Source: Orientallactaga sibirica (taxonomy: Eukaryota > Chordata > Mammalia > Rodentia > Dipodidae). From it: a stretch of DNA of 64,000 nucleotides. Under the pieces are notes generated by a model. The model was not told the origin of the DNA. It ran no database searches and saw only the letters and a list, made by a program, of their open reading frames with translations. The stretch is taken from assembly GCA_036365145.1 (NCBI GenBank), contig JAEOAD010001177.1, forward strand, positions 248,001-312,000. The letters run 5' to 3'. A program made the position numbers and the translations under genes. Of the stretch, positions 54,718 to 63,100 are shown piece after piece (positions within the stretch are counted from its first letter, which is position 1; the number at the start of each line of letters is the position of its first letter).

Positions 54718-54723
54718 CTAACG
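54718..54723 (+). repeat. ERV target site duplication, left (CTAACG)
   Basis: CTAACG precedes the 5' LTR and recurs directly after the 3' LTR at 60,172-60,177, where the satellite resumes as CTAACGTAGTT. Six bases is the usual duplication length of class II (betaretrovirus-like) elements. Confidence 0.85.
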
Positions 54724-55216
54724 TTTTGGGCCCTAAGAGGCCCCTGTGTAAGGTCTAGTGGTTTTGAGCCTAGCCAGATTTTACCTGTCCTTGGCCTACT
54801 CCTGCTTGTGAGGCTTAGTGGAGCTTCCTGAGCCTGACTAGAGTTTAATGACCTGTCTTTTGAGTGACTCAGCACCTAAGCCGAAACTGCCTCCGCCCAG
54901 CTACTGCTGACGTGACAAAATAATATTGGCCCTTACACCTTTCGCTCATCCTTTTTCACACCCTCTTTCTCAAAAAACATCTTCCCGTTACAATAAACCG
55001 AGTTCATGCTTAGACAAGACTCCCAGCTCAATGTGGTTTTTCTACCTGGTGTCTTGGGGAGGGTTTTGAGCCACCGACACACACCTTCCCCCTCAGCCTC
55101 GAGAGAAGCGGCTGGCCCTACTCTCTCTCTTTCACTCTACCTGCCGGTGGAGGAGAAGAACCGGCAAACTGGTGCCCCGTGTGAGGACACGGAACTACCT
55201 GGGGAAGAAACCTACA
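54724..55216 (+). mobile_element. 5' LTR of the ERV (493 bp)
   Basis: It starts TTTTGGGCCCTAAGAGG, where the 3' copy starts with the canonical TGATGGGCCC, and ends CCTACA. It aligns without gaps to the 3' LTR. AATAAA is at 54,992-54,997, with ACAAGACTCC downstream in R/U5. The terminal TG has been lost by substitution. The reading frames at 54,657-54,875 and 55,006-55,236 lie in LTR sequence and are not genes. Confidence 0.93.
54992..54997 (+). promoter_or_regulatory. AATAAA polyadenylation signal, 5' LTR
   Basis: The context TTACAATAAACCGAGTTCAT is conserved in both LTRs (3' copy at 59,947-59,952). It marks the R region. Confidence 0.8.
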
Positions 55217-55219
55217 GAT

Positions 55220-55237
55220 TGGTGACCCCGATGTGAC
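55220..55237 (+). other. Primer binding site, tRNA-Trp type
   Basis: TGGTGACCCCGATGTGAC lies three bases after the LTR end. It matches the site complementary to the 3' end of vertebrate tRNA-Trp (TGGTGACCCCGACGTGAT) at 16 of 18 positions. This sets the 5' LTR boundary independently of the LTR comparison. Confidence 0.8.
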
Positions 55238-55463
55238 GAAGGAAAAATACAAAACTATGCTGTCGGGCTTAATCAGACTGCGGATGGGTGTACCCTCATA
55301 AATTATGATGTAGTCTTCATATTTAATATTCTAACCTTTGCTTCTGTAATCTGTGCTTGCTTCAACATCTTTTCATTCCTTTCTCTTTCCTTTCATTTCC
55401 GGGTTGCCGGCAAACTGCATCTGCGGCGCCTGTATTTCTAAATGGGTCATACATTCATGGTGG

Positions 55464-55578
55464 ACACACCACGTGGGCAGATATAGAGGAGACTCACCAC
55501 GTGGGCAGACCTAAAAAAAAAACTCACCATGTGGGCAGACCTAAAGGAAACTCACCATGAGGGCAGACCTGGAGGAAA
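55464..55578 (+). repeat. Minisatellite, four units of ~28-30 bp
   Basis: Units share CTCACCACGTGGGCAGACCT followed by AAAGGAAA-like sequence. The first is CACACCACGTGGGCAGATAT and the last CTCACCATGAGGGCAGACCT. The repeats give the short frames at 55,357-55,560 and 55,529-55,753 their periodic look, so these are not evidence of a gene. Confidence 0.8.
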
Positions 55579-56136
55579 CTTTAAGCATTTTGCCCCCTCA
55601 TTTGAGTGGGGACTCCATCCCAAAAGACAAAACAAACCTGATGGGGAGATCTGCTCCCAGCTGTACTGTGTTTGGTATCATCATCCCCTAAGGGCACAGG
55701 CTCATCTGGCTGTCACGGATCTGAATCTAAACTTAATTCTACAGCATGTTTAGCTATTTTTTGGGCATTTATGCTTGTGTTGTATTCATGTGAATTACTA
55801 TTGCCCTGATTTTACAAAAACTCCTTCTACAATGTGGGTTAAAAGTAAAACACAAAAACCTCCTTGGCTCTTGGGACGAAACTTTTGTTTTAGCCCCATG
55901 GATTAATTCAGTCCTCCTTGCCTTAATTGCCAGCCTTAAAGGCTTTTCCGTGGAGAAGTTCATTTTTTCCCTTAACAAAAACTGTAAGAAAAGACTAAAA
56001 CTGACTTTTAAAATCTCCTTTCTCCCAAGGCCGCCACCCAAGCCACCACCGGGCAGCTGTCTTTTCAGCTCTTTTCAGCCCGTAACTTCCACCTAAGACA
56101 AATGTGCTCACAACCACTCCTCCCCCTCTTTAGCCT

Positions 56137-56140
56137 AAAA

Positions 56141-56212
<72 letters not shown>

Positions 56213-56260
56213 ATATGTATATGTATATATATATATATGTATATGTATATGTATATGTAT

Positions 56261-56291
<31 letters not shown>
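56137..56291 (+). repeat. Compound microsatellite: A13, (TA)n, (TATG)n-like, (AG)n
   Basis: A run of 13 A is followed by about 50 bp of TA, about 60 bp of TA mixed with TATG/TGTA, then about 30 bp of AG. The frame at 56,102-56,374 is a translation of this tract and not a protein. Confidence 0.95.
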
Positions 56292-56294
<3 letters not shown>

Positions 56295-56967
56295 TTATTA
56301 AAACTGGGCTACTGAATACATTTTGCTATCCAGGCCCAAAGAGTTTGATCAAGGTTAAATTTATAGTAGACTAATGTGCTTGACTAAAGATATCAAACTA
56401 AGATTTTAAAATTTTAAGTTAAAAAACCTCAAACAAATTAACATTATGAAGACACTAAGGCTGATTTCAGGTTACTGAGCTACTGTTGTCAACCACAATA
56501 ACAATCTTAAGGAAGGCCTGCCTGAGGGTGAGGAGGCAGGTGGACGGGCTCTTTACATTAAAACAATGGAAAGGATGCCTAAAAAAAAACTGTTAAAAAT
56601 ATCTTGAGAGCGGGCAGGTGGTCCACCATGAGGTGAGTCACTACCGTCCCTGCCCCTTGCCTCTGGGCGCCCCCTAGATGCTCTTAGCTGAGTGTCCCGT
56701 GGGGCCCAAAGCGTTTACTTTAAAAAAATAAAAAAAAATAAAATGTTCAAAACAGGCCCGAGCTGCCTAAATACCACAACTAAAAATAATAAAATAAGAC
56801 CGTTGTTCTATTTTGTTAGCTTTCAAAACTAAGGCCATAATTAAGAAAAACGGCTGGGGACATTTATATTGTGCTGCTAGAGGTAGAAAAAAAAAACACC
56901 TGCTTTTCAAGTCTATATGGCTATATCCTACATATCATTGTCCCACCCTTCGCTGCCTTCCCATTAA

Positions 56968-57297
56968 CGTAGGGCTAAAGACGATCTGGCTTTTGTCCAT
57001 AAGGCAGCCCCAAAACAGGTCCTTTTACATACAATTTGCCATCCATCTCCAAACTTAACTGAACACATTTGCTCACACACTGGTCTGCCTGACTTTATTG
57101 CTAATGAAAATTCACAGATAGACAAATTTATTGCTGTCTCCTCCTTGCCACCCTTAAAACAAACTAAACATTTACAACAAATGTTCTATCTATCCCCCTT
57201 AATAATTCAAGCCCAACTAACTCATTCAGTAATACAATGTTGGCCTGGGATTAAAGTTTTCCCTGGCAACTCTGCCCAGCTGGAGGGACAAAATTAA
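56968..57297 (+). pseudogene. pol: ERV pol fragment 1: RNase H end / integrase start
   Basis: An open stretch of 109 codons, closed by TAA at 57,295-57,297, has no start codon and lies between stops. Near its middle (57,076) it reads HTGLPDF followed by NENSQID. This is the usual betaretroviral RNase H ending, in which an HTGLPG-type motif is followed by a GN..AD or N..ID motif. Downstream, KHLQQMF and the CWPG segment sit where the integrase zinc-binding region would be expected, but the His/Cys ligands are only partly recognisable. It lies upstream of the RT remnant, the wrong order for a normal pol, and a second RNase H/integrase junction occurs at 58,165-58,410. It may come from another element or from an internal rearrangement. 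Confidence 0.65.
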
Positions 57298-57552
57298 AAA
57301 ACCTAAAAACTGTCAGTCTCTGGTTACCACAAAAGTTTAATGACGGCTGATGGTGGTTAAGTTTACATTGTTCTAGTCTCTCCTTGCTATGCCTTATACC
57401 AATTAAAATGTTTACTCTGTGCCTTTACATGTTAAAAGTATCTAACTTGTATAATTTTACAACACTCACTATCTTAAGTTAATCAAGACTATGAGAACCT
57501 TTACAATTTACAATGTATAATAGTTATAAATCTATTGGGGGCCAGGGACAAA
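57298..57552 (+). other. Unassigned ERV interior between pol fragment 1 and the MaLR piece
   Basis: This AT-rich sequence has frequent stops in all plus frames. I recognise no domain. It could be decayed integrase core or unrelated DNA. Confidence 0.4.
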
Positions 57553-57840
57553 TTAATTTATAGTTTACATCTACAATGACCTTACTAGAGACAATGTCAC
57601 TGGGGGCCAATTTTAAGGTGTGATGATGGTTTAAGATTCCATTGTAAAGATATACAAAGTGTTCCTAACAGGAGTTCCTAAAGCTTACTGTGGCTTGGCT
57701 ACAATAATTTTGCTCTGTGTGCCTGGTTAACTTTTTTTTCTTCTCTTTTACTTGGCTCTATAAAGACTTTGCTTTTTCTGACACTATGGAACTTCCCCTA
57801 GATCAGTGACAATACATATCTCATATCTTTTCTTCCTTAA
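57553..57840 (+). mobile_element. MaLR LTR fragment nested in the ERV
   Basis: This stretch aligns to positions 5,297-5,590 of the solo LTR. Shared runs are TTATAGTTT, GTCACTGGGGGCC, AAGGTGTG, GATGGTTT, AGATTCCATTGTAAAGATAT, AGGAGTTCCT, TTTGCTCTGTGTG and TATGGAACTTCCCCT. Both ends of the LTR are missing, and it is clearly more diverged than a recent copy would be. Orientation is the same as the host ERV. It separates the two pol fragments. Confidence 0.85.
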
Positions 57841-57853
57841 TTAATCATCCTAA

Positions 57854-58246
57854 TGTTTTATTATTATTTTAGGTCATTCCAACCCATCTGATCTCCAAGA
57901 CCTCACTGCTAAATGCCTTGCCATTTTACAGGTGTCTCCAAAAAAGATTCAGACTGCCCCTCCCTTCAAGATTTTGGGCTCCATGTTATTCCTTAATACT
58001 GTCTCTCCTGTCAAACCCCAACTCCATATTCAAAAATTCTATACTTTGACTCAACTCCAAAAGGTGCTGGGGGAAATTAATTGGATAAGGCCCTGGATAC
58101 CCATAACTACTGAGGAACTGTCCCCTTTGTTTGACCTCTTAAAGGGCTTTACTCTCTCCTCTCTAAAGGAAACAATTTGGCTGACAAACTGGCCTCTCAG
58201 CCTCAATGTAATACAGTCTCAAAAGCTACATGCTTCCACTTATTAA
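57854..58246 (+). pseudogene. pol: ERV pol fragment 2: reverse transcriptase palm end and thumb
   Basis: The frame is open from after a TAA at 57,851 to a stop at 58,244-58,246. It contains PPFKILGS, the PF.YLG-type motif after the RT catalytic region, then LQKVLGEINWIRPWI and LSPLFDLLKG, the conserved betaretroviral RT thumb. The catalytic YXDD part of RT is absent because the fragment begins downstream of it. After LKG the sequence jumps to the RNase H end in another frame, so the connection and nearly all of RNase H are deleted at about 58,150-58,165. It cannot be functional. Confidence 0.85.
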
Positions 58247-58410
58247 CTCATATAAATTGGAGGGGTCTTAAATATAAATATCCCCATGTGCCAGTCAAGG
58301 ACCTTAAAAAAATTGTCCGAACTTACAAATCCTGTCAAACTTTCCTCCAGGTACCTCCTCTTCAAACTACAGGAGCCAGTCCTCGAGGGCTATGCCCTAA
58401 TCACCTTTGA
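58165..58410 (+). pseudogene. pol: ERV pol fragment 3: RNase H terminus and integrase zinc-binding domain
   Basis: The frame reads GNNLADKLAS (RNase H end), then HLLTHINWRG and IVRTYKSCQ, then SPRGLCPNHL. These are the integrase N-terminal zinc-binding domain and the PRGL linker. The expected CxxC pair is broken: the first Cys is Tyr (TAC, one change from TGC). The frame ends in TGA where related integrases have Trp, which suggests a TGG-to-TGA nonsense change. The same frame then stays open into the core domain. Confidence 0.85.
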
Positions 58411-58642
58411 AATATTGACATTACACACTATTCTCCATTTAAAAAACTTAAATATATTTTTCTCTCAGTTGATACTTTCTCCCATGCTTGCTGGGCATTG
58501 GCACATGCCAGGAAAAAAAACTAAACATACTATTAGCCATATGCCTCAATGTTTTGCAACCCTTAGATTGCCAGATCAAATCAAAACCGATAATGGTCCC
58601 TGCTTCATAAGCAGGACTTTTATAGATTTCCTCCAAACCTAA
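58411..58642 (+). pseudogene. pol: ERV pol fragment 4: integrase catalytic core, frameshifted
   Basis: The first catalytic Asp is in NIDITHY (codon 58,417-58,419), in the frame of fragment 3. The frame shifts at an A8 run (58,513-58,520). The new frame carries IKTDNGPCFISRTF, with the second catalytic Asp at codon 58,589-58,591, and stops at 58,640-58,642 near an A7 run. Both shifts sit at homopolymers, which fits neutral decay. Confidence 0.85.
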
Positions 58643-59135
58643 AAAAATCTCACTTTCCACAGGCATCCCATATAACCCGCGGGGCCAGACCATCATGGAA
58701 AGACATAATAAAACTCTCAAGTCTCAATTACAAAAACAAAAGGGGGAATCCCTACCCCCACATGACCAACTAAAAAAGGCATTATTAACCATAAATATTT
58801 TAAATTTTTCTAAAGAAGATAGACACTTGTCCCCTTTGCAAAAACATTGGAACTCAGCTGTTACCTACAGCTCCACCTGGGTCAAATGGAGGGACCCATT
58901 ATCTGGGGCCTGGAGGGAACCAGACCCCCTCCTCACAGCAGGAAGAGGATTTGGATGTGTCTTTCCTCAAGAGGAAAAAAGACCTATTTGGGTACCAGCA
59001 AGAGACTTAAAATATTTACCCCAACTAGGGGACAATAATAAGCAACTTTCCAGGGAGTGTTTCACCCCTGAGAACTATGCCTCTGTTTCTTCCCCAGGAA
59101 CAACTGGAAGTGTGGATGCTGCTAGAGCCAAATGA
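58643..59135 (+). pseudogene. pol: ERV pol fragment 5: integrase core end and C-terminal domain
   Basis: The third frame carries GIPYNPRGQTIMERHNKTL, with the catalytic Glu at codon 58,698-58,700. It continues through WRDPLSG, GRGFGCVFPQEE and PIWVPARDLKYLP, the betaretroviral integrase C-terminal region, to a TGA at 59,133-59,135. This is the longest intact piece of the element, about 164 codons. A pyrimidine tract ending in AG (TTTCTTCCCCAG, to 59,098) resembles the splice acceptor often found near the pol-env junction; that is only suggestive. Confidence 0.88.
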
Positions 59136-59210
59136 AGCCAGAACAGCTCCAGAAAGATTTACAGAAGAAGAGATGGGACTTCTAAGACAACCCGCTGTGG
59201 ATGGACTTAC

Positions 59211-59573
59211 ATGACTTTCCTCCCTACCTTCTCCCTCCCCTTAAGCCCCTCCTCCTTCCTCTTGCTTTTTCCCTACCTTCTCCCTCCCCTTGGACCCCTC
59301 CTTCTCCTTCTTCTTATCCTCACTCTCAGGCCCTGTGTAATTAATAAGATTACACAATTCATTCACCAACAGATAGAGGCAATTAAACTTCATCAGGTCA
59401 AAATTAAACTTCATCAGGTCAAAACACCACAGTTTTGCAACTCAAAAGCAATGGCTTTTCAGCTTACTGGCTATCCACCTAGCGTCCCTCCCCTGCCCTC
59501 CATTGAACAAATGATGGGTAAGATTTCAGACAGGCTGAGACAACCTAAGACAGGGTGTGGAGTGGAGTTTTAA
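59211..59573 (+). pseudogene. env: ERV env remnant: membrane anchor and cytoplasmic tail
   Basis: The 120-codon frame has a long Leu/Pro-rich hydrophobic stretch (about residues 20-42), then RPCVINKITQFIHQQIEAIK. A hydrophobic segment followed by a PC..N(K/R)...F motif is typical of the anchor and tail of gamma-type retroviral TM proteins, which type-D betaretroviruses also carry. Surface subunit, furin site and fusion peptide are not seen, so env is mostly deleted. Direct repeats disturb the frame: a pyrimidine-rich repeat at about 59,222-59,300, and a 21-bp tandem duplication at 59,381-59,422 that doubles IKLHQVK. The start codon at 59,211 is probably incidental. Confidence 0.65.
59381..59422 (+). 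repeat. 21-bp tandem duplication in the env tail
   Basis: Two adjacent copies of AATTAAACTTCATCAGGTCA plus A keep the frame and repeat seven residues. Confidence 0.9.
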
Positions 59574-59660
59574 CAGGCTAGAGGCATGGTACTCAGTGAC
59601 GGGTAAGATTCCCAGAGGGGGACAACCTAAGACAGAGGCTATTCCATCTACCATTCTTAC

Positions 59661-59678
59661 AAAAACAAAAGGGGGAGA
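59661..59678 (+). other. Polypurine tract
   Basis: AAAACAAAAGGGGGAGA directly precedes TGATGGGCCC, the start of the 3' LTR. It is the plus-strand primer site and fixes the LTR start. Confidence 0.9.
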
Positions 59679-60171
59679 TGATGGGCCCTAAGAGGTCCCA
59701 GTGTGAGGCCTAGTGGTTCTGAGCCTAGCCAGAGTTTACCTGTCCTTGGCCTACTCCCGCTTGTGAGGCCTAGTGGAGCTTCCTGAGCCTGACTAGATTG
59801 TAATGACCTGTTCTTGGAGTGACTCAGCACCTAAGCTGAAACTGCCTCCACCCAGCTACTGCTGACATGATGAAATAATATTGGGCCTTACACCTTTCGC
59901 TCATACTTTTTCCCACCCTCTTTCTCAAAAAACACCTTCCCATTACAATAAACCGAGTTCATGCTTAGACAAGACTCCTGAATTAATGTGGTTTTTCTCC
60001 CCAGTGTCATGGGGAGGGTTCTGAGCCTCCGACACACACCTTCCCATTCAGCCTCGAGAGAAGCGGCTGGCCCGACACTCTCTCTTCTGATCTACTTGCC
60101 AGTGGAGGAGAAGAACTGGCAAACTGGTGCCCCCTGTGAGGAAACTGAACTACCAGGGGAAGAAACCTACG
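59679..60171 (+). mobile_element. 3' LTR of the ERV (493 bp)
   Basis: It starts TGATGGGCCCTAAGAGG and ends CCTACG, where the 5' copy ends CCTACA, so the terminal CA has mutated. It is gap-free against the 5' LTR with about 10% differences. AATAAA is at 59,947-59,952. The frame at 59,988-60,233 is within LTR and satellite and is not a gene. Confidence 0.93.
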
Positions 60172-63100
60172 CTAACGTAGTTCATTTAGAAAAAAAAAAT
60201 GTTCATTACCGAACACAGTACTGTGTGAAGTAAGCTAGTTCTGCTCTTGGAATGAGTTGCCTTCCCACAAAGAAGGTTGAATGCAGCAACTTCAAACTTT
60301 CCTAGTTTGTGTAATGTAAATACGATGTACAACTTAGCAGATTTATTTCATTTCTAATGTTGTTTCTTTAGAAAACAAACATGTTCATTGCCGAACACTG
60401 TACTGTGTGAAGTAAGCTAGTTCTGCTCTTGGAATGAGTTGCTTTCCCACGAAGAAGGTTGAGTGCAACAAGTTCAAACTTTCCTGGTTCATGTAATCTA
60501 ACAAGATGTACAACTTAGTAGTTTCGCCACAATTCCAAAGTAGTTTGTTTAGAAAAAAAAACATCTTCATTGCCGAACACTGTACTGTGTGAAATAAGCT
60601 AGTTCTGCTTTTGGAATGAGTTGCTTTCCTACGAAGAAGGTTGAGTGCAGGAAGTTCAAACTTTCCTAGTTTGTGTCAACTAACAACATGTACAACTTTT
60701 TAGATTCACTTCATTTCTAGAGTAGTTTGTTTAGAAAACAAACATCTTCATTGCTGAACACTGTACTGTGTTAAATAAGGTAGTTCTGTTCTCAGAATGA
60801 GTTGCTTTTCTACGAAGAAGGTTGAGTGCAGGAAGTTCAAACTTTCCTAGTTTGTGTCACCTAACAACATGTACAACTTTTTAGATTCACTTCAGTTCTA
60901 AAGTAGTTTGTTTAGAAAACAAACATCTTCATTGCTGAACACTGTACTGTGTTAAATAAGGTAGTTCTGTTCTCGGAATGAGTTGCTTTCCTACGAAGAA
61001 GGTTGAGTACAGCAAGTTCAAACTTTCCTTGTTTGTGTAATCTTAAAACATGTACAACTTTGTAGATTCACCTCACTTATAACGTAGTTTGTTTAGAACA
61101 GAAATATGTTCATTGCCGAATACCGTACTGGGTGAAGTAAGCGAGTTCTGCTATTGGAATGAGTTGCTTTCCCACGAAGAAGGGTGAGTTCAGCAAGTTC
61201 AGACTTTCCTACTTTGTGTCATCTAAAAAGATCTACAACTTAGTAGATTCCCCTCAATTCTAATGTAGTTTGTTTGGAAAACAAACATGTTCATTGCCGA
61301 ACACTGTATTGTGTGAACTGAGCTAGTTCTGCTCTTGGAATGAGTTGCTTTCCTACGAAGAAGGTTGAGTGCAGCAAGTTCAGACTTTCCTAGTTTTTGT
61401 CATCTAACAAGATGTACAACTTCGTAATTCTACTCAATTCTAAAGTAGTTTGTTTAGAAAACAACCATGTTCATGTCCGAACACTGTACTTACAGTGTGA
61501 AGTAAGCTAGTTCTGCTCTTGGAATGAGTTTCTATCCTACAAAAAAGGTTGAGTGCAGCAAGTTCAAATTTCCAAGTTTGTGTCATATAACAAGATGTAC
61601 AGCTTAGTAGATTCGCTTCATTTCTAAAGTAGTTTGTTTGGACAACAAACATCTTCATTGCCAAACACTGTACTGTGTTAAATAAGCTAGTTCTCTTCTC
61701 GGAATGAGTTACTTTCCTACGAAGTGGGTTGAGTGCAGCAAGTTCAAACTTATCTTGTTTGTGTAATCTAACAAGGTGTACAACTTAGTAGATTCACCTC
61801 ACTTATAAGGTAGTTTGTTTGGAAAACAAATATGTTCATTTCCGAACACTATACTGTTTGAAATAAGCTAGTTCTGCTATAGGAATGATTTGCTTTCCCA
61901 CGAAGAAGGTTGAGTGCAGCAAGTTCACACTCTCCTAGTTTGTGTCATCTGACAAGAACTACAAATTAGTAGATTCATCTCAATTATAATGTAGTTTGTT
62001 TGGAAAAGAAACATGTTCATTGCCGAATACTGTACTGTGTGAAGTAAGCTAGTTCTGCTCTTGGAATGAGTAGCTTTCCCACGAAGAAGGTTGAGTGCAG
62101 CAAGTTCAAACTTTCATAGTTAGTGACATCTAACAAGTTGTACAACTTGGTAGATTCCCTTCATTTCTAAAGTAGTTTGTTTAGGAAACAAATATCTTCA
62201 TTGCCGAACACTGTACTGTGTTAAATAAACTAGTTCTGTTCTCGGAATGAGTTTCTTTCCTACGAAGTGGGTTGACTGCAGCAAGTTCAAACTTTCCTTG
62301 TTTGTGTAATGTCACAAGGTATACAACTTAGTAGATTCACCTCACTTCTAAAGTAGTTTGTTTAGAAAACAGATATGTTCATTGCGAACACTGTACTGTG
62401 TGAAGTAAGCTAGTTCTGCTATTGGAATGAGTTGCTTTCCCACGAAGAAGGTTGAGTGCAGCATGGTCAAACTTTCCCAGTTTGTGTAATATAACAAGAC
62501 GTACAACCTAGTAGATTCGCTTTATTTCTAAAGTAGTTTGTTTAGAAAAGAAACCCGTTCATTGCCGAACACTTTACTGTGTGAAGTAAGCTACTTCTGT
62601 TCTCGGAAGGAGTTGCTTTCCTTGTTTATGTAAACTAACAAGATGTACAACTTAGTAGATTGGCCTCACTTCTAACTTAATATGTTTAAAAAACAAACAT
62701 CTTCATTACTGAACACTGTACTGTGTGATATAAGGTAGTTCTGCTCTCGGAATGACTTGATTTCCTACGACGAGGGTTGACTGCAGCAAGTTCAAACTTT
62801 CCTAGTTTCTGTAAACTATCTAGATGTACAACTTAGTAGTTTCGCCTCATTTCTAACGTAGTTTGTTTAGAAAACAAACATGTTCACTGCCGAACACTGT
62901 ACTGTGTGAGGTAAGCTAGTTCTGCTCATGGAATGAGTTGCTTTCCCACGAAGGAGGTTGAGTGCAGCAAGTTCAAGCTTTCCTAGTTAGAGTCATCTAA
63001 CAAGATGTACAACATAGTAGATTTGCTTCATTCCTAATGTAGTTTATTTAGGAAACAAACATCTTCACTGCCGAACACTGTACTGTGTTAAATGTGCTAG

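Larger units (their letters stand above)
40126..54723 (-). repeat. Satellite array, minus orientation, segment 4
   Basis: About 14.6 kb, or some 80 monomers, reads as the reverse complement of the left-arm family: CTTAGTAGATTCGCC, GTTTGTTTAGAAAACAAACAT, CGAACACTGTACTGTGT, GGAATGAGTTGCTTTCC, then GGTTGAGTGCAGCAAGTTC. Subtypes alternate here as well (TGTGTGAAGTAAGC / GTTCATTG versus TGTTAAATAAGC / CTTCATTG). Shortened monomers lie near 40,480 (GAAGAGGTTTCCTAG) and 48,850 (CCTAGTTAATC). A 28-base poly-T tract is at 53,256-53,283. The segment ends at the ERV's target site. Confidence 0.97.
55238..56967 (+). other. ERV 5' interior with no recognisable gene
   Basis: This region should hold leader, gag and protease, but I see no gag domain or CCHC zinc knuckle and no protease DTG motif. 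Reading frames are under 95 codons and several consist of simple repeat. It contains a four-unit minisatellite (55,464-55,578) and a compound microsatellite (56,137-56,291). The remainder, including AT-rich stretches around 56,300-56,460 and 56,700-56,830, is unassigned and may include material that is not retroviral. Confidence 0.6.
54724..60171 (+). mobile_element. Defective class II (betaretrovirus-like) endogenous retrovirus
   Basis: This 5,448-bp element has the order 5' LTR (54,724-55,216), primer site (55,220-55,237), degenerate interior, polypurine tract (59,661-59,678) and 3' LTR (59,679-60,171). Class II membership rests on the 6-bp target duplication, the RT motif LQKVLGEINWIRPW and the integrase tail motifs GRGFGCVFPQ and PIWVPARDLKYLP. 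The two LTRs are colinear and differ at roughly 50 of 493 positions by my hand count, about 10%, which points to an old insertion. No gag or protease was recognised, pol is broken and internally deleted, and env is a C-terminal remnant. A complete provirus is usually 7-10 kb, so much has been lost. It cannot encode a replicating virus. It lies in plus orientation inside minus-oriented satellite. Confidence 0.93.

Noticed and set aside
55769..56041. 90-codon minus-strand frame in the ERV interior
   Set aside because: No domain, signal or repeat supports it, and length alone is weak evidence in a decayed element.
56102..56374. 90-codon frame with long Tyr-Ile runs
   Set aside because: It is a translation of the TA/TATG/AG microsatellite.
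55238..56967. Possible gag gene in the ERV 5' interior
   Set aside because: No capsid motif or zinc knuckle was seen and all frames are short and stop-rich. I list the region as unassigned.
58448..58720. 90-codon minus-strand frame across the integrase region
   Set aside because: It is the antisense shadow of a recognisable integrase core on the plus strand.
139..61664. Many reading frames of 60-80 codons in the satellite, on both strands, with similar peptides
   Set aside because: They recur because the monomer recurs. They start and stop at variant positions, have no extended conserved frame across neighbouring monomers (181 is not a multiple of 3), and lack any domain.
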